Part shown: positions 52,390 through 63,567 of the stretch, piece after piece
How the letters are laid out: every line of letters starts with the position of its first letter
Position numbering within the stretch: the first letter of the stretch is position 1
Origin: Agrostemma githago
Lineage: Eukaryota; Streptophyta; Magnoliopsida; Caryophyllales; Caryophyllaceae
DNA: 64,000 nt
Direction of reading: 5' to 3'
Assembly (NCBI GenBank): GCA_958450325.1
Contig: OY288257.1
Span: forward strand, 32,134,771-32,198,770
The notes under the pieces: generated by a model
Seen by the model: the letters and a program-made list of their open reading frames with translations, nothing else
What the model was told of the DNA's origin: nothing
Databases searched by the model: none
Made by a program: the position numbers and the translations under genes

Positions 52390-55300
52390 ATGCCTAGGAG
52401 GGGAGGCGACTTCTATCTCTTTAATCCAGAGCCGGAGAGACTCTTTCGAGCCTTTCGCCAACGGACGATTAATCGGGTTAGGATCTCTCAACCGAGTGCA
52501 AGCAATACTCATCAAGGGCAAGCCCAAGGAGCCGACTTGAACAATCCACATCGAGAGACGGCCGAAAGGAATTTCGTAAATCCTTTTGGTGATTGTTCTT
52601 CTCCTAGTTCCCCCTCTTCATCTACATCAACACCGTCTACACCACCATCGTCTCCCTTATATCCAATCATGCCTAAGTTTTCTTCTCACTCAACCTTTAC
52701 GGAAGACGTTTTGCCGGGTCCATCCTCTTTACCGGAGGCATATACCGGGAATTTTGTGTCGAAAACGCAATTTATCCAATTGGTCGAGAGAAGTCAATTT
52801 AGTGGGCTACCAACCGAAGATCCTCATCAACACACGGAAACCTTTTCGGATTATGGTGACGCTATTTTGCAAACGGGAATAACTCAAGACCAAATTCGGT
52901 GGGTATTATTTCCTTTCTCTCTTATTGGTAAGGCGAAGCAATGGTTCAAGGGGTTGGACAAAGCAAGACTTGGCATTGATACTTGGAAGAAGCTAGCCTT
53001 AGCCTTCTACCAACAATTCTATCCCCCAGAGAAGACAAATCTATTGAGAGCTTCTATCACGGGTTTCCAACAACATGATGATGAAAGCCTCTATGAGTCG
53101 TGGGAAAGATTCAAAGCCTTGATCCGTTCTTGTCCACACCATGGTTTATCACAATGGTTCCTCGTACAACAATTTTGGAATGGGTTATATGAAGACTCAA
53201 GGGCCATACTCAACATGGGATCTAACGGTAGGTTTACCGAAGTGGAGGATGACCAAAATTGGTCAAGGATCGAAGAGATGGCGGTGCATAATTCACAATA
53301 CTCTAGGCATAGGAAGGGACATCGAGGAGGCATGCATGAGGTTGATGCTATCACTAAGTTACGCATTGACCTTGGAGCTCAATTGAAAACACACATGGAG
53401 ACTAATGACAAGAAGCTCCAAAGCCACCTCAACCAAGTCCAAGGCACTAGTTCCTCCCACCATCAACCGATCCAAGAAGTGAATGCTTTGGGGTTCGCAC
53501 CTCCTACACCTTACTTTGGGATGTGTGACACTTGTGGAATCGTCGGTCATGACCCTATGAATTGTAGAGGGAGTATTGAGCAAGTGAACGCCTTTCAAGC
53601 GTTCAAGCAAGGTGCCTCCTACTCTAATCAATACCAAGCTTCCAATCAAGTCCCTCAACAACAAGCACTTCAACATCAACAACAACATCGTCCCTATGTT
53701 CCACCTCCCTTAAGGGACAACAACCTATGTTACCAAGGTTACATGGGTAATCCAAGACCCTTCAACAACTTCAAGCAAAATAACCAAGGTACCTTTCACA
53801 ACAACAATCAAGGGTTCCAACAAGGGAACTTCAATCAAGGCGGTTTCAAAGGAAACCAAGGCTTCCAACAACAACAAAACCACAATCAAGGCCTTAATCA
53901 AGGCAATTCTCATGGGTTCCAAGGGAACCATCAACAACAACAAGCAAATCAAAGTCATCAACAACAAAGCAAGCCTAGGAGCCGGTCTCCTATTCATGAC
54001 TATGGTACTCCGTTAGCCCTCACCGATACTCCACATAATCCATCATCTCCACCACGGGATTTCGACGTACAAAAGTATATGATGGATATGCAAAGGAGTA
54101 ATCAAGAGATGGCAAGAAATCAACAAGAGTTCTTTGCTTACGTTCAAAAGGACAACCAAGCAAGAGATGCTCATGCGAAGTCGATGGAAACCCGAATATT
54201 TCAACTTGCTTCGGAGATCTCTACAAGACAAAAGGGGCAACTACCTTCTCAAGGTGAAACACCGATATTTGAGCATGTAAATGCTATCACCACAAGGAGA
54301 GGTATATCCTATGAACCCCCTTTTTCCCCTAGTGAGCAAGAACCAAGACAAGAAGTCATACCCCCCTCTCAAGACGATGCAAGCTATGAAAATCCAATTG
54401 AGGAGCAAGTTTTATGGGAAGTTGAAAAACCCCAAGAAGACAACCCTCCCCCACTTCAAGAGAAAGACAAGGGAAAAAGGAAAGTGTCCTTTGAAGAATC
54501 CACCCCCATTGAGCAAAATAAGTACCAAATCAAGTTGCCTTTCCCATCAAGGCAAATGAAGACTAAGGTGGACACCCAATACGACAAGTTCCTTAACATT
54601 GTGAAGAAGTTGGATGTTAGTGTCCCGTTAACCGAGTTACTTACCCAAGTCCCGGCATATGGAAAATTCATGCGGGAAATCCTAGCTAGGAAGAGGTCCA
54701 TCGACAAGGAAGAGACGGTAGCGTTCACGAGGGTGGTGAGCGAGCTTATTCAAGGTTCCACGCTTCCGAAGATGAAGGATCCGGGTAGTTTCTCGATCCC
54801 TTGCACCATAGGCAATTTCATGATCAAGAATGCATTGTGTGACTTGGGCGCGAGTGTGAGCATCATTCCATACTCTATTTGTTGCCGACTCGGGATGAAG
54901 AAGTTGAAATGTACGTCCATCACACTCCAAATGGCCGATAAATCTCTTAACCGACCATTGGGAATGCTAGAGGATGTGCCGGTTAGAATTGGGAAGTTCT
55001 TCATTCCGGTCGACTTCATAGTGCTCGATATGCCGGAAGATGCCAACACTCCCATCATCCTTGGGCGCCCATTTCTACACACCGCCGGTGCTATGATCGA
55101 TGTGAAGAATGGTAGGATCACATTTGAGTTAGGCGAGGAAAAGATAGTGTTTGACCTCCAAGGTAACACTTCGCCTACTAGCGATGAGTCATGCAATATG
55201 ATCCAAGCCACGGAAGACGTCGGTCTAGGGGAGGAATCGGGACAAAGCTTGAAAAAGTACTCTTATGTACTTGAGGATGATGACTCCGAGAGTGAGGAGG

Positions 55301-55593
55301 ATGAGAGCCCACATCATGGGCTTGATGACAAGTTGCAGAGCGAGGAAAAGGATGAGCCGACCTTAGAGCCACATGAAGATCGTTGGACGTTTGGGTATGT
55401 CCCGAAGGATCGCAAGTACAAGTTGAAGCCATTGAACTTAGTAGATCGGGATGCCCCGGGAACGTCAATGCAAGGTCATGAAGAGCCTTGGTTTGTGGAC
55501 GGTTATATCTCGAGCCTAATTGAAGACTTTGCTAGGGCCTTCGACTTGTTCTTACGTGCCCTTGATGGAGATGGAATTGATCATGGTTGTTGA
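52390..55593 (+). CDS. gag: Athila-type Gag-protease, 1,067 aa, copy 1
   Basis: ATG at 52390 is 215 nt after the PBS (MPRRGGDFYLFNPEPERLFR). The capsid (retrotransposon Gag, PF03732-type) domain spans about residues 165-300 (RWVLFPFSLIGKAKQWF, FYPPEKTNLLRASITGF, DESLYESWERFKALIRSCPHHG). A canonical CCHC knuckle CDTCGIVGHDPMNC is at 378-391. A Gln/Asn-rich low-complexity tract covers about 400-555. An aspartic protease follows, with CDLGASVS (catalytic D about 818; DLGAS is usual in Athila) and IILGRPFLHTAGA (about 895). The acidic tail ends FDLFLRALDGDG. It is fully open with no lesion, and this is the only protein of the element. Gag should assemble cytoplasmic particles and the protease should cut the precursor; pol must be supplied in trans. 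Confidence 0.93.
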   Translation: MPRRGGDFYLFNPEPERLFRAFRQRTINRVRISQPSASNTHQGQAQGADLNNPHRETAERNFVNPFGDCSSPSSPSSSTSTPSTPPSSPLYPIMPKFSSHSTFTEDVLPGPSSLPEAYTGNFVSKTQFIQLVERSQFSGLPTEDPHQHTETFSDYGDAILQTGITQDQIRWVLFPFSLIGKAKQWFKGLDKARLGIDTWKKLALAFYQQFYPPEKTNLLRASITGFQQHDDESLYESWERFKALIRSCPHHGLSQWFLVQQFWNGLYEDSRAILNMGSNGRFTEVEDDQNWSRIEEMAVHNSQYSRHRKGHRGGMHEVDAITKLRIDLGAQLKTHMETNDKKLQSHLNQVQGTSSSHHQPIQEVNALGFAPPTPYFGMCDTCGIVGHDPMNCRGSIEQVNAFQAFKQGASYSNQYQASNQVPQQQALQHQQQHRPYVPPPLRDNNLCYQGYMGNPRPFNNFKQNNQGTFHNNNQGFQQGNFNQGGFKGNQGFQQQQNHNQGLNQGNSHGFQGNHQQQQANQSHQQQSKPRSRSPIHDYGTPLALTDTPHNPSSPPRDFDVQKYMMDMQRSNQEMARNQQEFFAYVQKDNQARDAHAKSMETRIFQLASEISTRQKGQLPSQGETPIFEHVNAITTRRGISYEPPFSPSEQEPRQEVIPPSQDDASYENPIEEQVLWEVEKPQEDNPPPLQEKDKGKRKVSFEESTPIEQNKYQIKLPFPSRQMKTKVDTQYDKFLNIVKKLDVSVPLTELLTQVPAYGKFMREILARKRSIDKEETVAFTRVVSELIQGSTLPKMKDPGSFSIPCTIGNFMIKNALCDLGASVSIIPYSICCRLGMKKLKCTSITLQMADKSLNRPLGMLEDVPVRIGKFFIPVDFIVLDMPEDANTPIILGRPFLHTAGAMIDVKNGRITFELGEEKIVFDLQGNTSPTSDESCNMIQATEDVGLGEESGQSLKKYSYVLEDDDSESEEDESPHHGLDDKLQSEEKDEPTLEPHEDRWTFGYVPKDRKYKLKPLNLVDRDAPGTSMQGHEEPWFVDGYISSLIEDFARAFDLFLRALDGDGIDHGC

Positions 55594-55881
55594 AAAAGAA
55601 TGAAGATGCACCAACCTTGGTTTGACGGAGTTCCACAAGAACCGTCTCATTGTATATATCTCTTTCTTGTAGTTAGTTGGATTTTTGTGAATTCTTGTTA
55701 TTTGGATTGATTGATGAGCGTTGTGAGGGAGAGAGTTTGATGTGTATTTGAGTATTGCTTGATAGGTGAAGTGAGAATGCTCCTAGAGACGAATGGCTAT
55801 GATATACCTTGGGTTGTAAGCACGGGGATCGGATTGTTGAAGCTTAGAGCGAGCTTTTGGGATTGTGGAAGTTGAAGAAGG

Positions 55882-56072
55882 CCCATCCCGACCGGGATGA
55901 GGCGTCCCGACCGGGAAGGGTAAGGCATCCCGACCGGGAAGGGTGCCGTCCCGATCGGGATGGGTGCACCATATTTCGAGCTTGATGTAAGTCCGTCCCG
56001 ACCGGTATGAGGGCGTCCCGACCGGGACGGGTGAGGTAACCCGATCGGGATCAATCTTCACGACCGGGATGG
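55882..56072 (+). repeat. Post-gag CCCGACCGGG palindrome cluster, element D copy 1
   Basis: Eight units (CCCGACCGGG, CCCGATCGGG and near variants), the first about 290 bp after the gag stop. The second copy begins at 63856 and runs to the window end. Confidence 0.85.
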
Positions 56073-56785
56073 TCCTCTGCTCCCCCTTGTGATTCTTCTT
56101 CGCAAATCGAGTCCACCCAACCGTTTTATGCCCCCTCCCAACCTCCCTAGCTACCCTAGCCTTATCATAAGCCCCATGTACTTCATTGTCTTTCCCTCAC
56201 TCCATTTCCTATCCACTTTACACCAACTCTCGCATCAAATCCCATCCCCTCACACCATTACTACCCCGACCGTGAGTCCTCCTTGAGTGTGAAGCGAGAT
56301 AGCAACCGAGAAGACAAGCAACGAGCCTCTAATGATCATCGAGACGATGGAGCAAGTGAGTTACTAGCCGCTCGGTTTGGGTAACTATCCTTACTTTCCC
56401 GTCTTTTTATCGCTTGTTTTTCATTGTTTGCCCCCTTTCCCTCGAGTCATAGGATCTCAGTGGCCTTCGAGGCCGTAGTATGGTTGCTCCCGACTCCCGA
56501 CGACGTGATTACGTCGAGAGTCAATCGATTAGTCCAATTTACAAGATTTTCACCCCTTTTTAGGAGTTAGTCGGATTTAGGCGGAATCCGGGTAGGTGAC
56601 TTGATTACACCTAGCCCTCCCCTCCCATTTCCTTTTATTTCCTTCTTTTTATTTTCTTCCCCCTTCCATATCTTTTCTTGTCTCGGCCCTTGGTGACTTG
56701 ATTACACCCCGGCCGGACACCTTCTACCCTTTTCTTTTGTCTCTCCGCACACTACGATGGAGCATATGAGGACATTGCTCGGTTT

Positions 56786-56798
56786 AAGTGTGGGGGAG
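56786..56798 (+). other. Internal polypurine-tract duplicate, element D
   Basis: AAGTGTGGGGGAG, identical to the 3' PPT at 58517-58529, 1,731 bp away. Confidence 0.55.
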
Positions 56799-58516
56799 CG
56801 ATATTCTAGGGTAGTTAGCTTTATTTTCGTAGTTTTTTCGAAAAAAACTCTTCAAAAAACCCTAAAAATTTGAAAAAAAAAATTCACAAAAATCAAAAAG
56901 ATTTTCTCCTTTGTGTTTTCATTTTGTGTCTTTGTGTCGTATATTTGTTTGTGTGCGTGTTTTGCCTCCCTTTGTCCTTATAGGTTGTTTTAATCGCCAA
57001 TGACTTTGGAAACCTCTAAAGACATCCGGTAACATCTTCTAACCCTCTTTCCCTCTTTATTCCTTGTGATGTTCGGAGAAGGTTGTGTTGAGGTGTGCTC
57101 GGGTGGAGCTTATACATTCTTGTGGTGGATTTGGTGACTTGTTCGGATTATCGGGGTGGTGTTTGTTATATGTTTGTTTTGTTGTTCTTGTTTTGTTGCT
57201 TTTGTTTCTTTTTCTTTCGTTTTTGTTGAGTCTTTGTTTTGTGTTTTGTTGTGTGTCTTGTGTGTAAATGGTTTTCGAAAACCCGGTTTAGAGGCTAGTG
57301 TGTGAGTGTCTACTTTCCCTTCCTAGTAGTGTAAATCGAGTCTTGGATTTTAATCTAGTAGAATGACCCTAAATCAATGATTTCGTTGGTCCTTTACCTT
57401 GGGTCCACCTAGCTTACTAGGGATTTACTACGGGATTTGCACTTTTGACCATTATGACCACCCACGGTGTGAAAAGGCCTTGGTTACCGAGTCTCGTCCC
57501 CTAGGTGACCGTGTTTCAGATTGTTTTGATTAGTCCAAGTTCTCCACTTTTTGTGGGTTTGAAGGGCAGGGCCCGTCCCGACTTACCCATTTCCCTACCT
57601 CCTACACATATACACACAATAAATTGCAAATTGTTGATTCTCTCTTTCTTGTTACACAATGAAATGCCAAAAAGCCAAATCTTGCCAAAAGGGCAAAACA
57701 AAAAAAAAATTAAAGAAAGAAAAGAAATGAAGAAAAAGAAAAGGCACAAAAGCCAAAAAGAAAATAGAAAAGAAGAAAAAGAATGGCATGGCAAAACAAA
57801 TCAAAATGTCGAAAAGAACGAAAATGCCAAAAGAAAACCCGTCTCACAAAAAGAAATCCCCACAAAAATAAGCCTTTTTTCGACTTTTGCCGTGAAGAGC
57901 CTACCAAAGGACCGAGTCCCGAGGAAGGATGATAGCGGCATTAGTCAGTCTTCCCTCATTTTGCATATTTCCACCTTTTTACTTGGACTAGTTAGGCGGT
58001 TTTGGACACGGGACGACCCTCTTGGCTCACGCTAAAGGAGGCGGGGTCTCACTTACCTACAGTGTCGACTAACACCATGGTTCTTCACTTTTCAACTTTG
58101 CCGATCGTCCCGTAGTACGTTTTTAGAAAGTTAGGAGGACCTAGGAAAGTTACCAACGTTTTTATTGCTTTATCGTCATACTATTAGGGTTTAGTCCACC
58201 TTGGTTTGTATTGCTAGCTTGGGAACGTTGTCACTTACCTCTAGTCCTAAACCGGTGCTTCTTTCACCGCTTTTAGAGGGAAGCGGTATTTCTTTTGCTT
58301 TGGGTGCAACCGATTACGTGTTTGTTTGTGTGTTTGTTTGTTTCTATGTTTTGTGTCCGGTTGTATCCGCGGTTTTGTCGCAAGACCCGACTTGCCTTGC
58401 GAGGTGCACTTTTCCTCTAAGTGCACTCGCGTGAGTTGAAAGGGCGTAGGGTGCGCTAATACCCACTTGGCTAGTTTGGTATTTAGTTTGTGCTTACTCG
58501 AGGGCGAGTAAGGGTT

Positions 58517-58529
58517 AAGTGTGGGGGAG
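58517..58529 (+). other. 3' polypurine tract, element D copy 1
   Basis: AAGTGTGGGGGAG, then T, then the LTR start at 58531. Confidence 0.8.
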
Positions 58530-58530
58530 T

Positions 58531-60128
58531 TGATAAGTGTAGCTTGTAGTGCCTATTTTACTATATTTTGGTCCCATTTTCCTTGTGGAATCGCTCCTTG
58601 GGAGCGATTTATGGGCTTCTTATGCTTCCTTTAGTCCGTTTCAGGTTCCCGAGACCGATTTGGAAGAGTTGGAGTGATTCCGACTAAATACATACACATT
58701 TTGGAGCCGACGAGATAAAGGAACGATGACTCGAGGCCTTGGAATCGACCCCGAGACCCTGGGACCCAATCCCGAGCCTCCGAGACCCGATCCCGAGTCC
58801 CGAGGATCGACGGGAAGCCCATGAGATACAAGGAAGGACCCTAGAGCTCTTATTGGAGGCATACAAGACCCTTCCTGGGCGGGATAGTGGCCTTCCCGAT
58901 CGGGAAGGGGTGCACGATTAGGAGCGCCACTGTGGGTCCTTCCCGGTCGGGTTGAACCCTTACCGATCGGGATGACAGAACCCTTTCCGATCGGGATGAT
59001 CCGTCCCGGTCGGGATGGGCTACAGCTCACCCGCATTGTTTCTTTTCTTCTCCTTCATTCTTGTACCCATATATATACTCCCTTCCTGTAATGTTAAGAC
59101 ATCTTATCTTACCCTAGACTAGTTTAAGCCTCCATTAACATTCAAAACCCTAGATTAGTGCTACTCTCATTAGTTTAATTCTCTCTTTAATCTTTAGATA
59201 ATTATTGTAATTAGTCTTGGATTAAGGGATTCTTGAAGATTGTTCCATGCTTGACAACCTTGGGATTGTATTTGGGTTTCTCATTAATACAAGTTTTCAT
59301 CTTTTCTTCATCTAGTATTGGTATATTCTTTCTTTACCCATGTTCTTAGTTATTCAATCAAGTTTCATCCTTTACATATTGTTATTGTTATTGTTTGTTT
59401 ATGATGAATGTTTGGATGTTTGTTCTTGTTTCTTTTGTGAATGATAGTTTGTTCATGATAATGAGTGAGTAGTTTCTTTGTGGGGTTAGTAGGGGGATTA
59501 GGGGTAGAATATGGATGATTAGGGTTGATTTAGGGGAAAAGGTTACATCTTTGTTGTTAGTCAAATTTTAGGCACTCTATGTGTTTGTTGATATGCTTGT
59601 GTGAGTTGTAGTGGCCATGCTTCCCATACTTGTGTTCATCTTCTCATTGATTGCTTATTTTGTGGAAATGTTGAGAATAGTTTAGTCGCGAGAGCGCGGA
59701 CTAGGGTCTAAGTTGTGAGAGCCCGGACCCACCTTGACATCGGTCTAAGTTGCGAGAGCCCGGACCGACTCTAGCGATTAGGAGACACCTATACCCTTGA
59801 TCACCCCAATTACCCTTCTACTCCTATGAACCCGACCTACCCCACTTTCCTTCCATATTTGAGTTCACCTCTTAGTTAGTCATTATTTCCGTTAGTTTCA
59901 TTGTTTAGTTAGTCTCTAGTGTTAGTTTAGTCTTTACTCCTCCTCCTTCATAGTTTTCCATTCATCGCTTCTCTGTGTTTGTTTGGTAATCTAGTCTCGT
60001 TGTAGGGAGACCTAGTCTAAACCTTGATATACCATCCTCGTGGATACGATCCCGATTTGCCCTAGCTACCCACTAGGTTAGTTGGTGTTTTATTGATCGG
60101 CTAGGGACGTGACAAATCCCTACCATCA
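58531..60128 (+). repeat. LTR 2 (middle LTR) of element D
   Basis: 1,598 bp. It acts as 3' LTR for copy 1 and 5' LTR for copy 2: it is preceded by a PPT and followed by a PBS (60132-60149). TATA box at 59070-59077; palindrome cluster at 58869-59017. Confidence 0.95.
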
Positions 60129-60131
60129 ATT

Positions 60132-60149
60132 TGGCGCCGTTGCCGGGGA
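60132..60149 (+). other. Primer-binding site, element D copy 2
   Basis: TGGCGCCGTTGCCGGGGA after the middle LTR, so the middle LTR could drive copy 2. Confidence 0.85.
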
Positions 60150-60363
60150 CGGTGCATTGTTTAGACTTAGTTTGCTTATCTCTAGACTTAGTTACCCTTC
60201 TTTGTGTTCTCCCATCTTCTCTTGTGAATATTCTGTAGATTTTTCTTCTTTCCTTAGTTTTATTTCTTCTTTTTCTCTTTGTCTCTAGTTGTGTTTGTTT
60301 GTTGTCGTTGCCTAGTGCCCACAAAGCACTAGGTGTTCTCACGTTTGTTCTAGTGTGTAGTGT

Positions 60364-63300
60364 ATGCCTAGGAGGGGAGGCGACTTCTATCTCTTTAATC
60401 CAGAGCCGGAGAGACTCTTTCGAGCCTTTCGCCAACGGATGATTAATCGGGTTAGGATCTCTCAACCGAGTGCAAGCAATACTCATCAAGGGCAAGCCCA
60501 AGGAGCCGACTTGAACAATCCACATCGAGAGACGGCCGAAAGGAATTTCGTAAATCCTTTTGGTGATTGTTCTTCTCCTAGTTCCCCCTCTTCATCTCCA
60601 TCAACACCGTCTACACCACCATCGTCTCCCTTATATCCAATCATGCCTAAGTTTTCTTCTCACTCAACCTTTACGGAAGACGTTTTGCCGGGTCCATCCA
60701 CTTTACCGGAGGCATATACCGGGAATTTTGTGTCGAAAACGCAATTTATCCAATTGGTCGAGAGAAGTCAATTTAGTGGGCTACCAACCGAAGATCCTCA
60801 TCAACACACGGAAACCTTTTCGGATTATGGTGACGCTATTTTGCAAACGGGAATAACTCAAGACCAAATTCGGTGGGTATTATTTCCTTTCTCTCTTATT
60901 GGTAAGGCGAAGCAATGGTTCAAGGGGTTGGACAAAGCAAGACTTGGCATTGATACTTGGAAGAAGCTAGCCTTAGCCTTCTACCAACAATTCTATCCCC
61001 CAGAGAAGACAAATCTATTGAGAGCTTCTATCACGGGTTTCCAACAACATGATGATGAAAGCCTCTATGAGTCGTGGGAAAGATTCAAAGCCTTGATCCG
61101 TTCTTGTCCACACCATGGTTTATCACAATGGTTCCTCGTACAACAATTTTGGAATGGGTTATATGAAGACTCAAGGGCCATACTCAACATGGGATCTAAC
61201 GGTAGGTTTACCGAAGTGGAGGATGACCAAAATTGGTCAAGGATCGAAGAGATGGCGGTGCATAATTCACAATACTCTAGGCATAGGAAGGGACATCGAG
61301 GAGGCATGCATGAGGTTGATGCTATCACTAAGTTACGCATTGACCTTGGAGCTCAATTGAAAACACACATGGAGACTAATGACAAGAAGCTCCAAAGCCA
61401 CCTCAACCAAGTCCAAGGCACTAGTTCCTCCCACCATCAACCGATCCAAGAAGTGAATGCTTTGGGGTTCGCACCTCCTACACCTTACTTTGGGATGTGT
61501 GACACTTGTGGAATCGTCGGTCATGACCCTATGAATTGTAGAGGGAGTATTGAGCAAGTGAACGCCTTTCAAGCGTTCAAGCAAGGTGCCTCCTACTCTA
61601 ATCAATACCAAGCTTCCAATCAAGTCCCTCAACAACAAGCACTTCAACATCAACAACAACATCGTCCCTATGTTCCACCTCCCTTAAGGGACAACAACCT
61701 ATGTTACCAAGGTTACATGGGTAATCCAAGACCCTTCAACAACTTCAAGCAAAATAACCAAGGTACCTTTCACAACAACAATCAAGGGTTCCAACAAGGG
61801 AACTTCAATCAAGGCGGTTTCAAAGGAAACCAAGGCTTCCAACAACAACAAAACCACAATCAAGGCCTTAATCAAGGCAATTCTCATGGGTTCCAAGGGA
61901 ACCATCAACAACAACAAGCAAATCAAAGTCATCAACAACAAAGCAAGCCTAGGAGCCGGTCTCCTATTCATGACTATGGTACTCCGTTAGCCCTCACCGA
62001 TACTCCACATAATCCATCATCTCCACCACGGGATTTCGACGTACAAAAGTATATGATGGATATGCAAAGGAGTAATCAAGAGATGGCAAGAAATCAACAA
62101 GAGTTCTTTGCTTACGTTCAAAAGGACAACCAAGCAAGAGATGCTCATGCGAAGTCGATGGAAACCCGAATATTTCAACTTGCTTCGGAGATCTCTACAA
62201 GACAAAAGGGGCAACTACCTTCTCAAGGTGAAACACCGATATTTGAGCATGTAAATGCTATCACCACAAGGAGAGGTATATCCTATGAACCCCCTTTTTC
62301 CCCTAGTGAGCAAGAACCAAGACAAGAAGTCATACCCCCCTCTCAAGACGATGCAAGCTATGAAAATCCAATTGAGGAGCAAGTTTTATGGGAAGTTGAA
62401 AAACCCCAAGAAGACAACCCTCCCCCACTTCAAGAGAAAGACAAGGGAAAAAGGAAAGTGTCCTTTGAAGAATCCACCCCCATTGAGCAAAATAAGTACC
62501 AAATCAAGTTGCCTTTCCCATCAAGGCAAATGAAGACTAAGGTGGACACCCAATACGACAAGTTCCTTAACAATGTGAAGAAGTTGGATGTTAGTGTCCC
62601 GTTTACCGAGTTACTTACCCAAGTCCCGGCATATGGAAAATTCATGCGGGAAATCCTAGCTAGGAAGAGGTCCATCGACAAGGAAGAGACGGTAGCGTTC
62701 ACGAGGGTGGTGAGCGAGCTTATTCAAGGTTCCACGCTTCCGAAGATGAAGGATCCGGGTAGTTTCTCGATCCCTTGCACCATAGGCAATTTCATGATCA
62801 AGAATGCATTGTGTGACTTGGGCGCGAGTGTGAGCATCATTCCATACTCTATTTGTTGCCGACTCGGGATGAAGGAGTTGAAATGTACGTCCATCACACT
62901 CCAAATGGCCGATAAATCTCTTAACCGACCATTGGGAATGCTAGAGGATGTGCCGTTTAGAATTGGGAAGTTCTTCATTCCGGTCGACTTCATAGTGCTC
63001 GATATGCCGGAAGATGCCAACACTCCCATCATCCTTGGGCGCCCATTTCTACACACCGCCGGTGCTATGATCGATGTGAAGAATGGTAGGATCACATTTG
63101 AGTTAGGCGAGGAAAAGATAGTGTTTGACCTCCAAGGTAACACTTCGCCTACTAGCGATGAGTCATGCAATATGATCCAAGCCACGGAAGACGTCGGTCT
63201 AGGGGAGGAATCGGGACAAAGCTTGAAAAAGTACTCTTATGTACTTGAGGATGATGACTCCGAGAGTGAGGAGGATGAGAGCCCACATCATGGGCTTGAT

Positions 63301-63567
63301 GACAAGTTGCAGAGCGAGGAAAAGGATGAGCCGACCTTAGAGCCACATGAAGATCGTTGGACGTTTGGGTATGTCCCGAAGGATCGCAAGTACAAGTTGA
63401 AGCCATTGAACTTAGTAGATCGGGATGCCCCGGGAACGTCAATGCAAGGTCATGAAGAGCCTTGGTTTGTGGACGGTTATATCTCGAGCCTAATTGAAGA
63501 CTTTGCTAGGGCCTTCGACTTGTTCTTACGTGCCCTTGATGGAGATGGAATTGATCATGGTTGTTGA
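60364..63567 (+). CDS. gag: Athila-type Gag-protease, 1,067 aa, copy 2
   Basis: Same length, domains and motif positions as copy 1: capsid about 165-300, CCHC 378-391, Q/N-rich tract about 400-555, protease D about 818. Differences seen are near residues 26 (T/M), 78 (T/P), 112 (S/T), 737 (I/N), 746 (L/F), 838 (K/E) and 862 (V/F). The last, in VPVRIG/VPFRIG of the protease region, may matter; the others look neutral. The frame is fully open. Two intact tandem copies suggest a very recent event. Confidence 0.93.
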   Translation: MPRRGGDFYLFNPEPERLFRAFRQRMINRVRISQPSASNTHQGQAQGADLNNPHRETAERNFVNPFGDCSSPSSPSSSPSTPSTPPSSPLYPIMPKFSSHSTFTEDVLPGPSTLPEAYTGNFVSKTQFIQLVERSQFSGLPTEDPHQHTETFSDYGDAILQTGITQDQIRWVLFPFSLIGKAKQWFKGLDKARLGIDTWKKLALAFYQQFYPPEKTNLLRASITGFQQHDDESLYESWERFKALIRSCPHHGLSQWFLVQQFWNGLYEDSRAILNMGSNGRFTEVEDDQNWSRIEEMAVHNSQYSRHRKGHRGGMHEVDAITKLRIDLGAQLKTHMETNDKKLQSHLNQVQGTSSSHHQPIQEVNALGFAPPTPYFGMCDTCGIVGHDPMNCRGSIEQVNAFQAFKQGASYSNQYQASNQVPQQQALQHQQQHRPYVPPPLRDNNLCYQGYMGNPRPFNNFKQNNQGTFHNNNQGFQQGNFNQGGFKGNQGFQQQQNHNQGLNQGNSHGFQGNHQQQQANQSHQQQSKPRSRSPIHDYGTPLALTDTPHNPSSPPRDFDVQKYMMDMQRSNQEMARNQQEFFAYVQKDNQARDAHAKSMETRIFQLASEISTRQKGQLPSQGETPIFEHVNAITTRRGISYEPPFSPSEQEPRQEVIPPSQDDASYENPIEEQVLWEVEKPQEDNPPPLQEKDKGKRKVSFEESTPIEQNKYQIKLPFPSRQMKTKVDTQYDKFLNNVKKLDVSVPFTELLTQVPAYGKFMREILARKRSIDKEETVAFTRVVSELIQGSTLPKMKDPGSFSIPCTIGNFMIKNALCDLGASVSIIPYSICCRLGMKELKCTSITLQMADKSLNRPLGMLEDVPFRIGKFFIPVDFIVLDMPEDANTPIILGRPFLHTAGAMIDVKNGRITFELGEEKIVFDLQGNTSPTSDESCNMIQATEDVGLGEESGQSLKKYSYVLEDDDSESEEDESPHHGLDDKLQSEEKDEPTLEPHEDRWTFGYVPKDRKYKLKPLNLVDRDAPGTSMQGHEEPWFVDGYISSLIEDFARAFDLFLRALDGDGIDHGC

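Larger units (their letters stand above)
55594..58516 (+). other. Non-coding 3' internal region, element D copy 1
   Basis: 2.9 kb, homologous to those of A, B and C. It contains the post-gag palindrome cluster (55882-56072), the PPT duplicate (56786-56798), the gttttcgaaaacccgg palindrome (about 57270), a purine-rich stretch (57690-57790) and the cgcgtgagttgaaagggcg block (58428). It takes the place where RT and integrase would be in an autonomous element, and no residue of pol is visible. Confidence 0.8.

Noticed and set aside
53725..53997. Minus-strand leucine-rich frames opposite gag
   Set aside because: They mirror the Q/N-rich codons (CAA/AAC read as TTG/GTT) of the real gag frame.
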